A stretch of 34,962 nucleotides of DNA, taken from positions 281,386 through 316,347 of the forward strand of contig BFEA01000853.1 in NCBI GenBank assembly GCA_003427395.1, in the 5' to 3' direction. The translations under genes were made by a program, and so were the position numbers. The notes below the pieces were generated by a model. It had not been told where the DNA came from, did not search any database, and was given only the letters and a program-made list of their open reading frames with translations. The stretch comes from Chara braunii. Taxonomy: Eukaryota > Streptophyta > Charophyceae > Charales > Characeae. This document shows positions 1 through 9,508 of the stretch, piece after piece. The first letter of the stretch is position 1; each line of letters starts with the position of its first letter.

Positions 1-182
1 ATAGCGCTAGCGTGAGTACTACGCCCTCAACGCTTCTGGAGGCTGGTACAAAACCTCAAAGCTAGAAGCGAAAAGCTTCCGGAGATTGAGATCCTGTCAA
101 CTGTTTTTTTTTTGCTGCGGCCTTCATAAAAAATTGTGCACCCGCAGGATAGACCGTCTTCCGTCTGTTCGGCTAATGGCCA

Positions 183-341
183 GATCAGCGTTCCATGACC
201 CCAAATGTCTTCCGGATCAGCGTTCCATGAACCCAAATGTCTTCTGGATCGGGCCCAAAATATCTTTCGGGCGAAAAATGGCCAGATCAGCGTTCCATGA
301 CCCCAAATGTCTTCCGGATCGGGCCCAAAACATCTTTCGGG
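183..341. repeat. Short direct repeat, three copies of a 32-bp unit
   Basis: A 32-bp unit beginning GATCAGCGTTCCATGA occurs at 183-214, immediately again at 215-246, and again at 285-316. Copies 2 and 3 are each followed by GATCGGGCCCAAAA and ATCTTTCGGG, so the larger unit is about 70 bp. The copies differ at one or two bases, so the duplication looks recent. No coding function is evident. Confidence 0.9.
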
Positions 342-2084
342 ACGGAGAATGTCCCGTGGACCTGAGGAACCACCTCATACCTCGAACACCCCTACCCCTA
401 CATTATGTATGTATGTGCACCCTCATGCCTTCCCTTGAAGACAGCAAGCACGGCCATATAATTTATGGCTGAACCGAGAACTGGAAAGACCGCTTGTATA
501 CATTCGTTATCAGGGTGGGGTGCTTTTACCAACGACAGCTACCTCCTTCCGCCTTGGCAGGTAAATGTGTTGTTGTCAACACCGGCTTCCGAATCGCCAT
601 CCATCGGCTCTCGGTTACGACATCTTCGTCTTCCCGTTATACGAATTTGTCCGATTATCTGAACCGCATGTGTACTGGGAGGGAGTCCAGATGCAGTCAT
701 TCACGCCAAGAAAGTGGCCAAATGCATTGTCTCTTCCTCAGCCATCACACAGGAAAAAAAAGGCGCTCCCGGTACTGGCCACGGGACATTTCTTCCTGCA
801 CAAAAAGGAAACCAAACCCAGGCCCAAACAATGTCTCACTGTTAGCTGAATGAATACACAGTATTCCACACCTCTATCTGCTCAATTGCCCAGCTGTCGG
901 CCGCGGACGAAAAAAAAAAAAAAAAAAAAAAGAGTAGAAACGTTTCTGGTCGGATGAATTTGGGCGCTCCTGTAGTGTCCCGTACGTTTCCTAAAATTGT
1001 GGCGCGTTAACTTTTTTTTTGAAAAGGCACCCCCTTCGGTGATAGTGGTGCTGATAAGAGCAGACACCACTAGCACCTGGGGAGAGGCTCCGTCTATTGG
1101 TGGGGAGCATCAATGGGCACGACTTTAGGAAGTACTGCAAGTGGTTAAAGGCATATATTTTTATATTGAGAGTTCACGCCGAGATCGAATGGCCGAAAAC
1201 TGCTGAAGGGACTGTCATACGCCTGGTGGCTAGCCTCTACAACATCCTGGACTTCCCCCTCTCACTCAATGCTGCCCGCCATCCCATATCGAAGCAAATG
1301 GTACACACTGCACAGCTCTTCCTGGTTCAATTTCCATAACATTCAGAGCCCACTCTTCCCTCCACCCCCTCAACCCCCTCCACCCCCTCCACCCCCCCTC
1401 TCCCTCCAAGTCTTGTACAACACGTCTTCCTTGTTCGATTGAATCAAATAACACGTCGAGACCGCATATATATCGTCAAAATATATACATACGTATATAT
1501 CATCAAACAGAGCTGCCGACGGTAAACCGTAGGAAGAGAGGGAGGGAGGGAGAAGTGGACAACAAACGAGGAGGAGGCTGTGACAAACTGTTTCGGCAGA
1601 GTTTCACTCGCTGACTCATCATACATATATCGTCAAACAGAGCTGCCGGTAACTATGAACTAAAAGAGCGCAATTTGCGAAAGAAAGGATAAAAAACAAA
1701 AAAAACAAGGGTACAATGAAACCATTCAATTTATCATTCTTCTTTTAACTCCCCCTTCACTGTGCCTCTCACGTACAAGGCTCGCCACGTTGATGAAGTT
1801 GAGTGTGAGCTGCGCCCATCCCCATGTGCCATAATGGCCCACTTGTACGCTGTGGGAAAGAGGCGGAGGGAAGGGGGAGAGGATAAACACAGGGAAGAGA
1901 GATGGAGAGAAGACAAACAAATAATGATAACGGGAAAGTAAGGGAAAGTACGGAGTGTGGAGTGAAAATGAAGGCAAAAGAGGATAAGAAAAGGCTGAAG
2001 AACGAGTCTGTCCTTGATGACAGAGAGGACATAACACATGGAAGACCTAGCTAGCTGAGCATTCTCAGTACAACATTGTCACGA
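342..2084. other. Gene-less stretch with simple repeats
   Basis: I see no supportable gene here. The stretch contains a poly(A) run at 910-931, CCCTCCACC-type runs near 1360-1405, and a 23-bp direct repeat beginning TATATC, then TCAAACAGAGCTGCCG, at 1496-1518 and 1626-1648 (one mismatch). The open frames are short, lack any recognised motif, and overlap one another on both strands. Confidence 0.6.
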
Positions 2085-2640
2085 CGGCTGGCATTGAGCA
2101 TGCCCACCATACACCCCCGACAAATGGCATGTCGATTGCGGGCCAAAATGAAGGAAGAACGGTCACCACAAAAGACCATGCATTCAGTATAGCGCCCATG
2201 GCCTCAAAATGGACATAGAGTGTCCGGATGCGAAGGTTGCCTGCAGTCAGGAACGGAGGGACAGTCCTCTGCACACATGCATGCAGAAACCATGTCATTG
2301 TAGCGATTGTGACACAGAGACGATGGCGGCTACAGCCGAGTGAAACAGTGTTTGTTAGCCGTGCAAAGGGGAAGGTCACAGAGTGTCGGTGCATTGTCTT
2401 GCTGCAGCACAGGGCCAGAGGAATGGTCTTCGACATAAAAGAGATCGCGGACAGTTTGTTGCGGCAAGAAAACAGCATCATTACGTAAGAAATCAGTGAC
2501 ATCAGTCATGGCATGGACCATGGTGCCGTTGTCCCACAGCTCCCAGTGGTCAGAGGCATGTACAATGGCCAATATTATGGCCAGGTTCGTGCACAATGCA
2601 GGCAGAGATGTGGGATGGAGGATTAAACCACTCACCTGCT
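2085..2640 (-). mobile_element. Diverged dispersed repeat, copy A; possible transposase relic
   Basis: This segment matches 5050-5600 in order and spacing. Anchor blocks at 2119-2143 (GACAAATGGCATGTCGATTG) and 2531-2552 (GTCCCACAGCTCCCAGTGGT) correspond to 5077-5101 and 5497-5518. The anchors are 412 bp apart here and 420 bp apart there. On the minus strand one frame reads LQQDNAPT near 2400-2430, reminiscent of the QDNAP-H block of Tc1/mariner-type DDE transposases. No other transposase motif is readable and the frame is short, so this identity is weak. The repeat relationship is well supported; the family is not. Confidence 0.4.
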
Positions 2641-2713
2641 CGAGCATTGCGCGGTTCAAGTTGACGCTCCCTCATTGCTACTTGCAGTACAGCAATGGTA
2701 AAGCCTCCTTCCC

Positions 2714-2822
2714 TACCTTCTTCCCCCGAATACAACGTACGGTCATTATAGCTGTATCTAGACTGAAAGATGCCTCAAATACAGCAATAATGACCGTACG
2801 TTGTATTCGAGGGAAGAAGGTA
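2714..2822. mobile_element. Stowaway/mariner-like MITE, 105 bp, with TA target duplication
   Basis: Two 42-bp inverted arms (2716-2757 and 2779-2820) differ at only two positions and enclose a 21-bp loop. The outer end reads CCTTCTTCCCCCGAATACAA and its inverse on the other side. A TA dinucleotide lies directly outside each arm (2714-2715 and 2821-2822), the target duplication expected of Tc1/mariner-type elements. There is no coding capacity. The small size, near-perfect hairpin and TA duplication support a non-autonomous MITE of recent insertion. The terminus is not a standard Stowaway consensus, so the superfamily is inferred. Confidence 0.85.
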
Positions 2823-2984
2823 GTATAATTACAATCCTCTGGCTGTAGTTGGGGAAGATCAGCATCAAGCTGAAGGGCGATTGCAAGGAAGTTTGACGGT
2901 GTATAAAACGGGCGGTGGAGAATGTGAAGGCAGATATCAGTTGCCCTCAGACCACAGAGATTGCTGAGGTTCTCAGGCTGGTGA

Positions 2985-3180
2985 GTTGCATGCTGGCCAA
3001 CAATTTGCAGATCACCCAGATGGTGTTGCAAGCCCAAACTGTCTTGGATTGTTTGCTGGTCAGTCATTTGTACACCCATGTGGTCTGCACGTGGCGGGGC
3101 AGAAATTTGCGGTTCATCCGAGCAATGCTGGTCAGCCATTTGCAGATCCCCCATGTGGTCTACGCCTTGTGGGGTCAACT
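2985..3180 (+). repeat. Degenerate minisatellite reading as AGQxF peptide repeats
   Basis: Three to four degenerate copies of a roughly 35-60-bp unit carry a core like TGCTGGTCAGCCATTTGCAG. In one plus frame they read AGQQFADHPDG, AGQSFVHPCGL, AGQKFAVHPSN and AGQPFADPPCGL. The peptide regularity may mean it descends from coding sequence, but no extended open frame or start supports a present gene. Confidence 0.6.
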
Positions 3181-3717
3181 GCAATCCGGGCAGATCATGT
3201 TCCAATCCCTCAGCGTTCTGGGACGCATCCTGAGTAGGGACTATCCCCGGAGAGTTGGGAGTATACTCTGGTTAGGGACCACATCCTGTTGTACAGGCGG
3301 GTCGTGGATCTTTTAGCGCGGAAGGGCATAAAACAAGGTGCTGTGGGTGCCTGCAGGCAGCCGGACTGTATGCAGGAGGCATAGGAGCAGATGTGGCCAT
3401 CTGGAACAAAGGAACCGCAACAACCTGTGGAGCAGGCACAGAGAGAATTGGGGTAGACAAAGAAACAGGCTGCTGATCCGTGGACAAGTGACGATGTCGC
3501 GGATGTCGTCGACGATACACAATAAGAGGTCGGGTGGTGTTGCAGACAGAAGATGAGGATGTCCCTGGCAATGAACGCGGAACAACGGGAACGATGGAAG
3601 CTGGAGAATTTGTTCTCAAACGAGACCGTGAAGGGGATGGGGGTGGCGAGGAGGACCGCAGCCATCCTCGGCCAAGCACAGAAAGGGATGAAAGGGGGGT
3701 GGATTGGGCAATATTTT
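3181..3717. other. No confident gene; broken plus-strand open stretches
   Basis: Several plus-strand frames in this interval read as hydrophilic Gly/Ala/Thr- or Glu/Arg-rich peptide, but each is interrupted within 30-70 codons. They lead towards the Ala/Glu/Thr/Val-rich open stretch that follows. A 308-codon minus-strand frame spans 3210-4136 but is Cys/Ser/Phe-rich, the composition of an antisense shadow. This may be a decayed gene or retroelement gag region; I cannot identify it. Confidence 0.3.
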
Positions 3718-4088
3718 AACACATAGGACTCGAGTGTCAGAGAGACTGTGAGCTTCTTTGTGCTGGAGCTGGGGCAGAGGAAGCTGTAGCAGCAAAAAGT
3801 ATAGCACGGGGAATTCCAGCCGCAACAGCAGAGGAAGTTACGGCAGGAACTGCAGCAGAGGCAACTTCCGTAGCAGAAACTGTCGGAGTGAAAACCGAAG
3901 CTGTAGAAACTGCAGCGGTGGAAACAGCAGCAGTAGAAACTGCAGCGGTAGAAACTACCTCTCACATCCAAACCGGTCCGAAGATGTGTCCGGTTCCATG
4001 TCCGGGGAGGTCCGGGTCCGGCGTAGCAATGGATCAGACTCTTCAGTGTCATCTGACGAGAGGAGAATCGAGAGAGAGTGAGAGGTAG
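3718..4088 (+). pseudogene. Open Ala/Glu/Thr/Val-rich stretch with AVETA repeats, unidentified
   Basis: Reading on the plus strand from just after a TAA near 3717 to a TAG at about 4086 gives some 120 codons without a stop. They encode an acidic Ala/Val/Glu/Thr-rich peptide that includes four tandem five-residue units (AVETA) at about 3898-3957, a 15-bp minisatellite. There is no Met until near the end, so this could only be an exon or a fragment. The composition resembles low-complexity parts of gag-like or structural proteins. It has no recognised domain. It may equally be a non-coding minisatellite that happens to be open. Confidence 0.3.
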
Positions 4089-5049
4089 TAGTCTAGAGTG
4101 TGTAGGTGAGTAGGTAAGTAGTATAGGCGTGGACACACCAAGGAAGTGCTGGTGAGCCTCTGCTGCATTGATATATCTCAGTCTACCACTCTGCTGGTGT
4201 CTTGATTGTCGAAGGCAAGGAGAGGACTTGCATTGTCAAGAGACTTCAGTCTTCAGTGTGATCTTCGATTGGTGTGCTTTCCGCTTTGTCATTTGGCTTT
4301 CAACTAGGCTTACTCATGTCTGGTCTTCAATGAGCGCTCTTCCATCGTGACACGTTTCTGTTCTTTCACTTGCTGGTTCTCTAAATAAGGGGACAAGAGG
4401 GGGAAAAGATAGCTACAGTTGCGCAGGCGTCATACCAGTACCAGCCAGCCTCATTGCAGTTCAGCGATCCCTCGGGTAACAGATCCCTCGGGTATCAGCT
4501 GACAGCCTGACACCCCTTGGAGATGGGCTACTACAGTAAATGACGGGAGATGTACCGCGGCAATGATGAGTAGCGCTGATGACATGCAGGTTGTACCGAA
4601 GTGAGGACACGGAGGCGTGAAGCATCCGGGAGGGACGTGCATAACTGGTGGGAGACTCACCTTCTCGAGCGAGAGAGTTACGAGCTTACGGTCACTGGCG
4701 ATGGAGGGTGTAAGGACTCATGATCCATGTCAACTTACCCCGCCTTGCTCGCGCCACTAGTCTCTTGGTATCTCTCTCTCTCTCTCTGTATGGTGACCGA
4801 ATTCTGGAAGTGTGGAGCACGTACCGACGGTGGGAGTGTATGTGATTTCTCCTGTGAGATGGCGAGAGCCCTGTGCATTCCTGGGCGGTTGACGCCATCA
4901 TCTCCGCAGCTGAACACTGTTCAGGAGTGTAACAGATGCCTCAAAAGGTACACCCATAAATAGACCTGAGTTCGAATCCAAATGGAACCAGATCAGCACA
5001 AGAAAGATAGCGAGTTCTAAATGCAACACTGTGACTGGAAGCTGGATGG
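4089..5049. other. Gene-less stretch, no feature recognised
   Basis: There is no supportable gene. A short CT tract lies at about 4770-4788. GTTCGAATCC at 4971-4980 resembles a tRNA T-loop, but the flanks do not pair into a T stem and no tRNA body lies upstream. Confidence 0.5.
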
Positions 5050-5600
5050 CATTTACCATACCCACAAAGCAGTCCCGACAAGTAGCATGTTGATTGCAGG
5101 CAAGTCAGAGCATGTTGATTGCATGCAGAGACAGGGCAGGACGAAAGAGCGACGCGGGTAGCAGATGCGCATGCAGCCAGTGTAACATCCATAGAGACAA
5201 AGTGGCCTTTCTGGCCAGGGGTAGGAAAGACATGGTCGACCGAGGACTCGTTCGCCCGGTAAGATTAAGATGGAGTTCACAGTGAGGAGAAGCAGTAGGT
5301 AGTGCCTGTGTCGTCACAGAAGTGACGGTCAGAGAGCAGCGACAAGCTTCCACGTGCTATGCCACAGAGGTAGACAAGTGATCCGCCGCAACACAAACAA
5401 GTAGGACGCGCAGATGGTCTCTTTTCTCTGGCAGGAGACGAGTATGATTGTGAAGAAACTAGTCAACAGGAATTATGCATAGAACATCACACCATAGTCC
5501 CACAGTTCCCACTGGTCACAGAAGAGGCCCGAGGAAAGGCCATGAGGTGGACCAGGTGCATCTGCAGTGCATGCAGAGAAGTGAAGCTGATGCTCTCAAG
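5050..5600 (-). mobile_element. Diverged dispersed repeat, copy B
   Basis: This is collinear with 2085-2640. The blocks at 5077-5101 (GACAAGTAGCATGTTGATTG) and 5497-5518 (GTCCCACAGTTCCCACTGGT) match copy A with a few substitutions and near-identical spacing. Within it, GCATGTTGATTGCA is repeated at about 5085 and 5111. No coding frame survives. The strand follows copy A and is tentative. Confidence 0.5.
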
Positions 5601-6530
5601 GCCCTCTCACCTGGACAAGCACAACGCAGCGAGAGAGAGCGGTTCGAGACTGATGCCAAAGACTGTTCCGTGGGGACCACCATCTCGGAACCTGCCAGAG
5701 CTTAATAGAGGAGCCCCTCCACCTCCCCCCCTTCCCCCCCTCCCCCCCTCCCCCCTTCTCAAAACACTACTTAGTGCCTTCTGCCTCTAGACAAAGGAGG
5801 ACATCGAGTTGGAGTGGAACGGCTTAGGAAATCAGGCGGCACTCTCAAGACAAGCGTTTGCTGCAGCCATACTGCAAAGCACTTTACTTCAAACTGGGCC
5901 ATCGATTTGGCAATTCGCCCAGGTAATGTTCCCATCCAGTGTCTCATTTTTTTGGGTCCGTCATACTTCTTTAGGGAACTCCCACTTCTTCGGGGTCCCC
6001 ATTACTTACTTCGAGCAAGTCGCAGACTTCGCATCTTGCTCTGTAGGTAAGCGATGAACTGTCGGTGGCCAACAGGGCAATCAGTGCAGGGAATCATCCA
6101 TCCCGGACTCTCAGAGGTGCAGTTGATAAATGATGAATCTCCTTGACTCCTCAGGAGGAGGTGATATATCTTTCTTTTCTAATTAAGGAGGGGGGGAGGA
6201 GGGAGGGGAGGGGGNGGGGGGGGGGAGGTGCAAGGGGGGTAGCTCATAACATTAATGAATCAATCAGGATTTGAAATCTCAGTCTGTTCATTACCAGGTG
6301 CATCACCGTAGAGGACAGAAGGAACAGCATAGCCCCAGTGATGGCGAAGCTGCTTGCAAAGAATACAAGCAAATGTACATTTCGACGATTTCGCTGAGGG
6401 CTCTCTTTCTTTTTTCTTTTTTTTTTCCCCTCAACCCTTTAGTTTGAGATCATCACTTCCTTGATCTGTGTGTGGCAGCCTTTCACCTGGCGCCATGCTA
6501 ATCTATCCTCTCCCTAGGGCATCTACGCAC
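5601..6530. other. Gene-less stretch with C-rich and G-rich runs and one N
   Basis: No gene is recognised. There is a C-rich run at about 5716-5757 and a G-rich run at 6187-6239 that contains the only ambiguous base in the window (N at 6215), probably a sequencing or assembly problem in the homopolymer. T-rich sequence lies near 6408-6430. Confidence 0.6.
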
Positions 6531-6539
6531 TGAGCACGA

Positions 6540-6880
6540 AACAAAAAACAAAACGAATGCATTTTCCCACGGAAAATGGACAGGTTCATCAGTTTGCTAT
6601 AAATAGCAACGGGTGTATTTTGCCATGAAAACCGAAGAGAATGCATCTTCCCACAGAAAATGGAGAGGTTCATCGGTGTGGTATAAATAGTAAGGACTCT
6701 ATTTTGCCACCTTTCGTGGGCAGATGCACTCGTTTCATCGGTTTGCTATAAATAGTAACGACTGTATTTTGCCACGAAAAACGAAACGAATGCATCTTCC
6801 CACAGAAGATAGACAGGTTCATCGGTTCGCTATACATAGTAACGACGGTATTTTGCCACCTTTCGTGGGCAGATGCTTCG
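6540..6880. repeat. Array of short inverted and direct modules with TATAAATA cores
   Basis: A module of GCATCTTCCCACAGAAAA type occurs forward near 6557, 6640 and 6791, and inverted (CCTTTCGTGGGCAGATGC) at about 6710-6727 and 6860-6878. Between modules, GGTTCATCGGTTTGCTATAA-like sequence and TGTATTTTGCCAC recur three or four times. The unit is roughly 80-90 bp with local inversion. A worn copy of the same motifs is visible near 7260-7345. No protein is encoded convincingly. Confidence 0.75.
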
Positions 6881-6979
6881 TTTTTGTTTCCGTTCTGTGT
6901 GCCGTGTGGCAAGGCCCCGTATCCTTTGTCGATCCGTGTATTAGATGTCTTGAAGGACACACTTCCCGACGCATTCCAG

Positions 6980-7076
6980 CATTCCAGACCCAACAGAAAT
7001 GCCTTTTTTGGAAATTAGCACGTTCTTCATTCCAGACTCAACAGAATAAGTCTTTTTTGGAAATTACCACGTTCTT
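6980..7076. repeat. 48/49-bp tandem duplication
   Basis: Two adjacent copies (6980-7027 and 7028-7076) begin CATTCCAGAC and end CACGTTCTT, with TTTTTTGGAAATTA in the middle. They differ at about six positions and one indel. Confidence 0.9.
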
Positions 7077-7767
7077 CCTGATCACAACGAGCAGGGGAGG
7101 ATAAAAGGATGAAAAACGCACCTGTTGCAAAAATTGCAGAGCTTTTGGCTTCTAGATGTCCTCGCAGCATCCGACTCCATCTTCTCGATGGCCGACAGGG
7201 CCGACAGGCCTCATCACAGTGCTCACCAAAAACACGAGAAAAGAGACGAACACATCGTCAAACAGAAAATGGCAAAGCACATCCGCTACTATGAATAGAA
7301 ACAGATGTATTCTGCCACCTTCGGAGTGAGTGAAGAAGATGCATTTGCCAGTTCCTCTCGTTAGGCCCCAAGAAGCACAGCAGCCTTTGAAACGATCCAT
7401 CGCTGGCTGCGTCTTTTCGATGCTGCACACACAACCACAGCTCTTTGTCATTCTGAACCACAGCTTGATTGGTTGGACACGTGTGTGCAATGTTCGACGG
7501 CTCTGGGGCATGCAGACTCTTCACACGCATGATTGACTAGACACGTGTCCGATGCTAAGCGTCTTCTGATGCAGCTTCAGTGCCCTTTTATCACGATCAA
7601 CCCATCAATCTGGCAGTGCATGCAACGCCACCGATACAACCCAACATAATCATTTTGGTGCCCATCAGAGGTCACTCTAGGATGGCCATCTACATCCCCT
7701 CCATCCTCCACATCTTCCTCAACCCTTAGCTCTTTCAATCCACCTTTTTTCCAGGACCCTCAAGTCT
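7077..7767. other. Gene-less stretch, no feature recognised
   Basis: There is no supportable gene. The stretch holds worn fragments of the 6.5-6.9 kb modules near 7260-7345 and otherwise unremarkable sequence. Confidence 0.5.
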
Positions 7768-7850
7768 ATGATGATGATGATCATCATCATCATCATCAAT
7801 CATCATCATCATCATCATCAATCATCATCAATCATCATCAATCATCATCA
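7768..7850. repeat. ATG/ATC trinucleotide microsatellite
   Basis: Four ATG units switch to a long run of ATC units interrupted by AATC. The switch creates a local palindrome (ATGATGATGATCATCATCAT). Confidence 0.95.
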
Positions 7851-8025
7851 TGGTGAAGATAGCATGCTGGTGGTCATGAGCGCAAGGACAGCACGAGCAA
7901 GCCTGTCATGCTCTTCCGCTACTGAGGGGCTGTTCCGCAAGGGTCAGATAAGATCATCAATTCAATGGGTGCCGAATTTCGCTCGGGGGGTGACAGCGTA
8001 TCCATGGAACCCCTCCTGTCTCCTT

Positions 8026-8190
8026 TCCCTACCTGCCTGCAGCCACCACACAATAATACCCCCTCACTCTCTCCACGCAAACTGCATCTGAGACGGTCAT
8101 GGAAGCTGTTGCCTCTACCGTGAGATATGATCAACGGAGAACAGCTTTCGAGGGTCGTGTCTGGCAGCCCCACCGACAGGTCAGGCCCCT
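8026..8190 (-). other. Candidate downstream exon of the long gene (speculative)
   Basis: This minus-strand open stretch reads LPDTTLESCSPLIISHGRGN and onwards, a protein-like composition, and ends at a CAG|GTAGGG donor-like site near 8026. It lies downstream of the probable splice donor that ends the long frame. A pyrimidine-rich acceptor near 8220-8240 (CTGCTATTCCGCACAG) is possible, but phase 0 joining there meets a stop, so the exon structure is unresolved. Confidence 0.2.
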
Positions 8191-8347
8191 ACCATGGCCC
8201 CAGCTGGCAGGCTAGCCATCCTGTGCGGAATAGCAGCAATAGAACCTACCTGCCCTATGCTCTTCTTTCCCCACAGCAGATAGAATCGGCAAATGCCGCA
8301 AAACCCTTCCCTTCACGTCCATATGATGCCCGATGCCTGCTCAGCCG

Positions 8348-8348
8348 A

Positions 8349-8383
<35 letters not shown>

Positions 8384-8426
8384 TGATTGATTGATTGATT
8401 GATTGAATTGATTGAATTGATTGATG
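8348..8426. repeat. TTGA tetranucleotide microsatellite
   Basis: About 19 units of TTGA/ATTG are interrupted by AATTGA variants. The tract lies just downstream of the 3' end of the long minus-strand open frame. Confidence 0.95.
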
Positions 8427-8524
8427 TTTGCTGACTGATTGGTTAATCCAATGATGGCGGGCTTGACACCAGATGATGAAGGTATCATAATCAGGTCATT
8501 CAAGTTCATCTTCTTTTGCTTTTC

Positions 8525-9476
8525 TTATGTCATTACAGTTCTTGGGGGAAAGATGGAGGCGAAATGGAAGCCGATGCGACTGATGTTTCGACGAAGAATG
8601 GCAAAAAGGTGCCCCTCCCACTCGTTATCCATATACGCCTCTGCATCTGTGCTGCTGAAGTTGGCCCCTGCAATCAATCCTTGCATATTCTGCATGTCGA
8701 AGCCACCTCCACCTCCTCCTCCTCCTCCCCCCACTCCTCCTCCTCCTCCTCCTCCTCCCCCTCCTCCTCCCCTGCCTGGAGCAACTGAATTCCCCGCATT
8801 TCCTGATGAACCCAGCCCGTTATCGCTGCTGCTCATACCGACGTTCACAAACGGCCCCAGCGTGTAAGAAGCGGGCGGATACGCTGCTGACAACCACGTT
8901 TTCTCACCGAACAAGATGGCATGGTGGGCGCAGCGCCAGACGAGCAGAAGAAGATCAGGCATGTCTGTGGCATCGAGCAAAGGAATGATCTCCACACACG
9001 ATGTCAAGGGCCGTGGTAGCCATCCCGCCAAGGAGATGATGCGTATCAGGCGGCAAGCGTACATTCGCTCTGCGGTGTCGTTGTCGCTTCCCAGTGCTCT
9101 CGACGGCACCCTCCTCGACCTTACCGCATGATACCATTTGCTGATGGCATCGGCGAGCAAAACCCTAACGAACTCTTGTAACTGCAGCAGCTCCCGCGAA
9201 GGCGCCTCTTCCGCTAGCACCTGCAGTAGCTCCAGCAAGAGCGGGTTCTGATTGAACGCCTCTGCGAGGAACAGGTGTCGGGCAGATGACACGCGCCTCG
9301 GCAGTATGTCCTGATACTGGGGAGCGGTCATTGGCGCTTCGTGGGGCATATGCAGTCGATCGATGACAAGTGTGCACATCGTACGGATGGGAGGGACAGG
9401 CCAAGCCCAGCTTCCAGTGGCGAGCGAGGATGGCACGGGCTGATGTTGGGCTTGCTGCGGCTGCTGCTGCTGCTGC

Positions 9477-9508
<32 letters not shown>

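Noticed and set aside
3210-4136. 308-codon minus-strand frame
   Set aside because: Cys/Ser/Phe-rich with no motif, and antisense to repeats that read more sensibly on the plus strand.
4971-4980. GTTCGAATCC resembling a tRNA T-loop
   Set aside because: The flanking bases do not form a T stem, and no A box, anticodon arm or acceptor stem can be drawn upstream.
2985-7076. CRISPR-like reading of the short repeats in the left part
   Set aside because: Repeats are few, degenerate and directly adjacent or inverted, with no uniform unique spacers and no cas genes, in a eukaryotic context.
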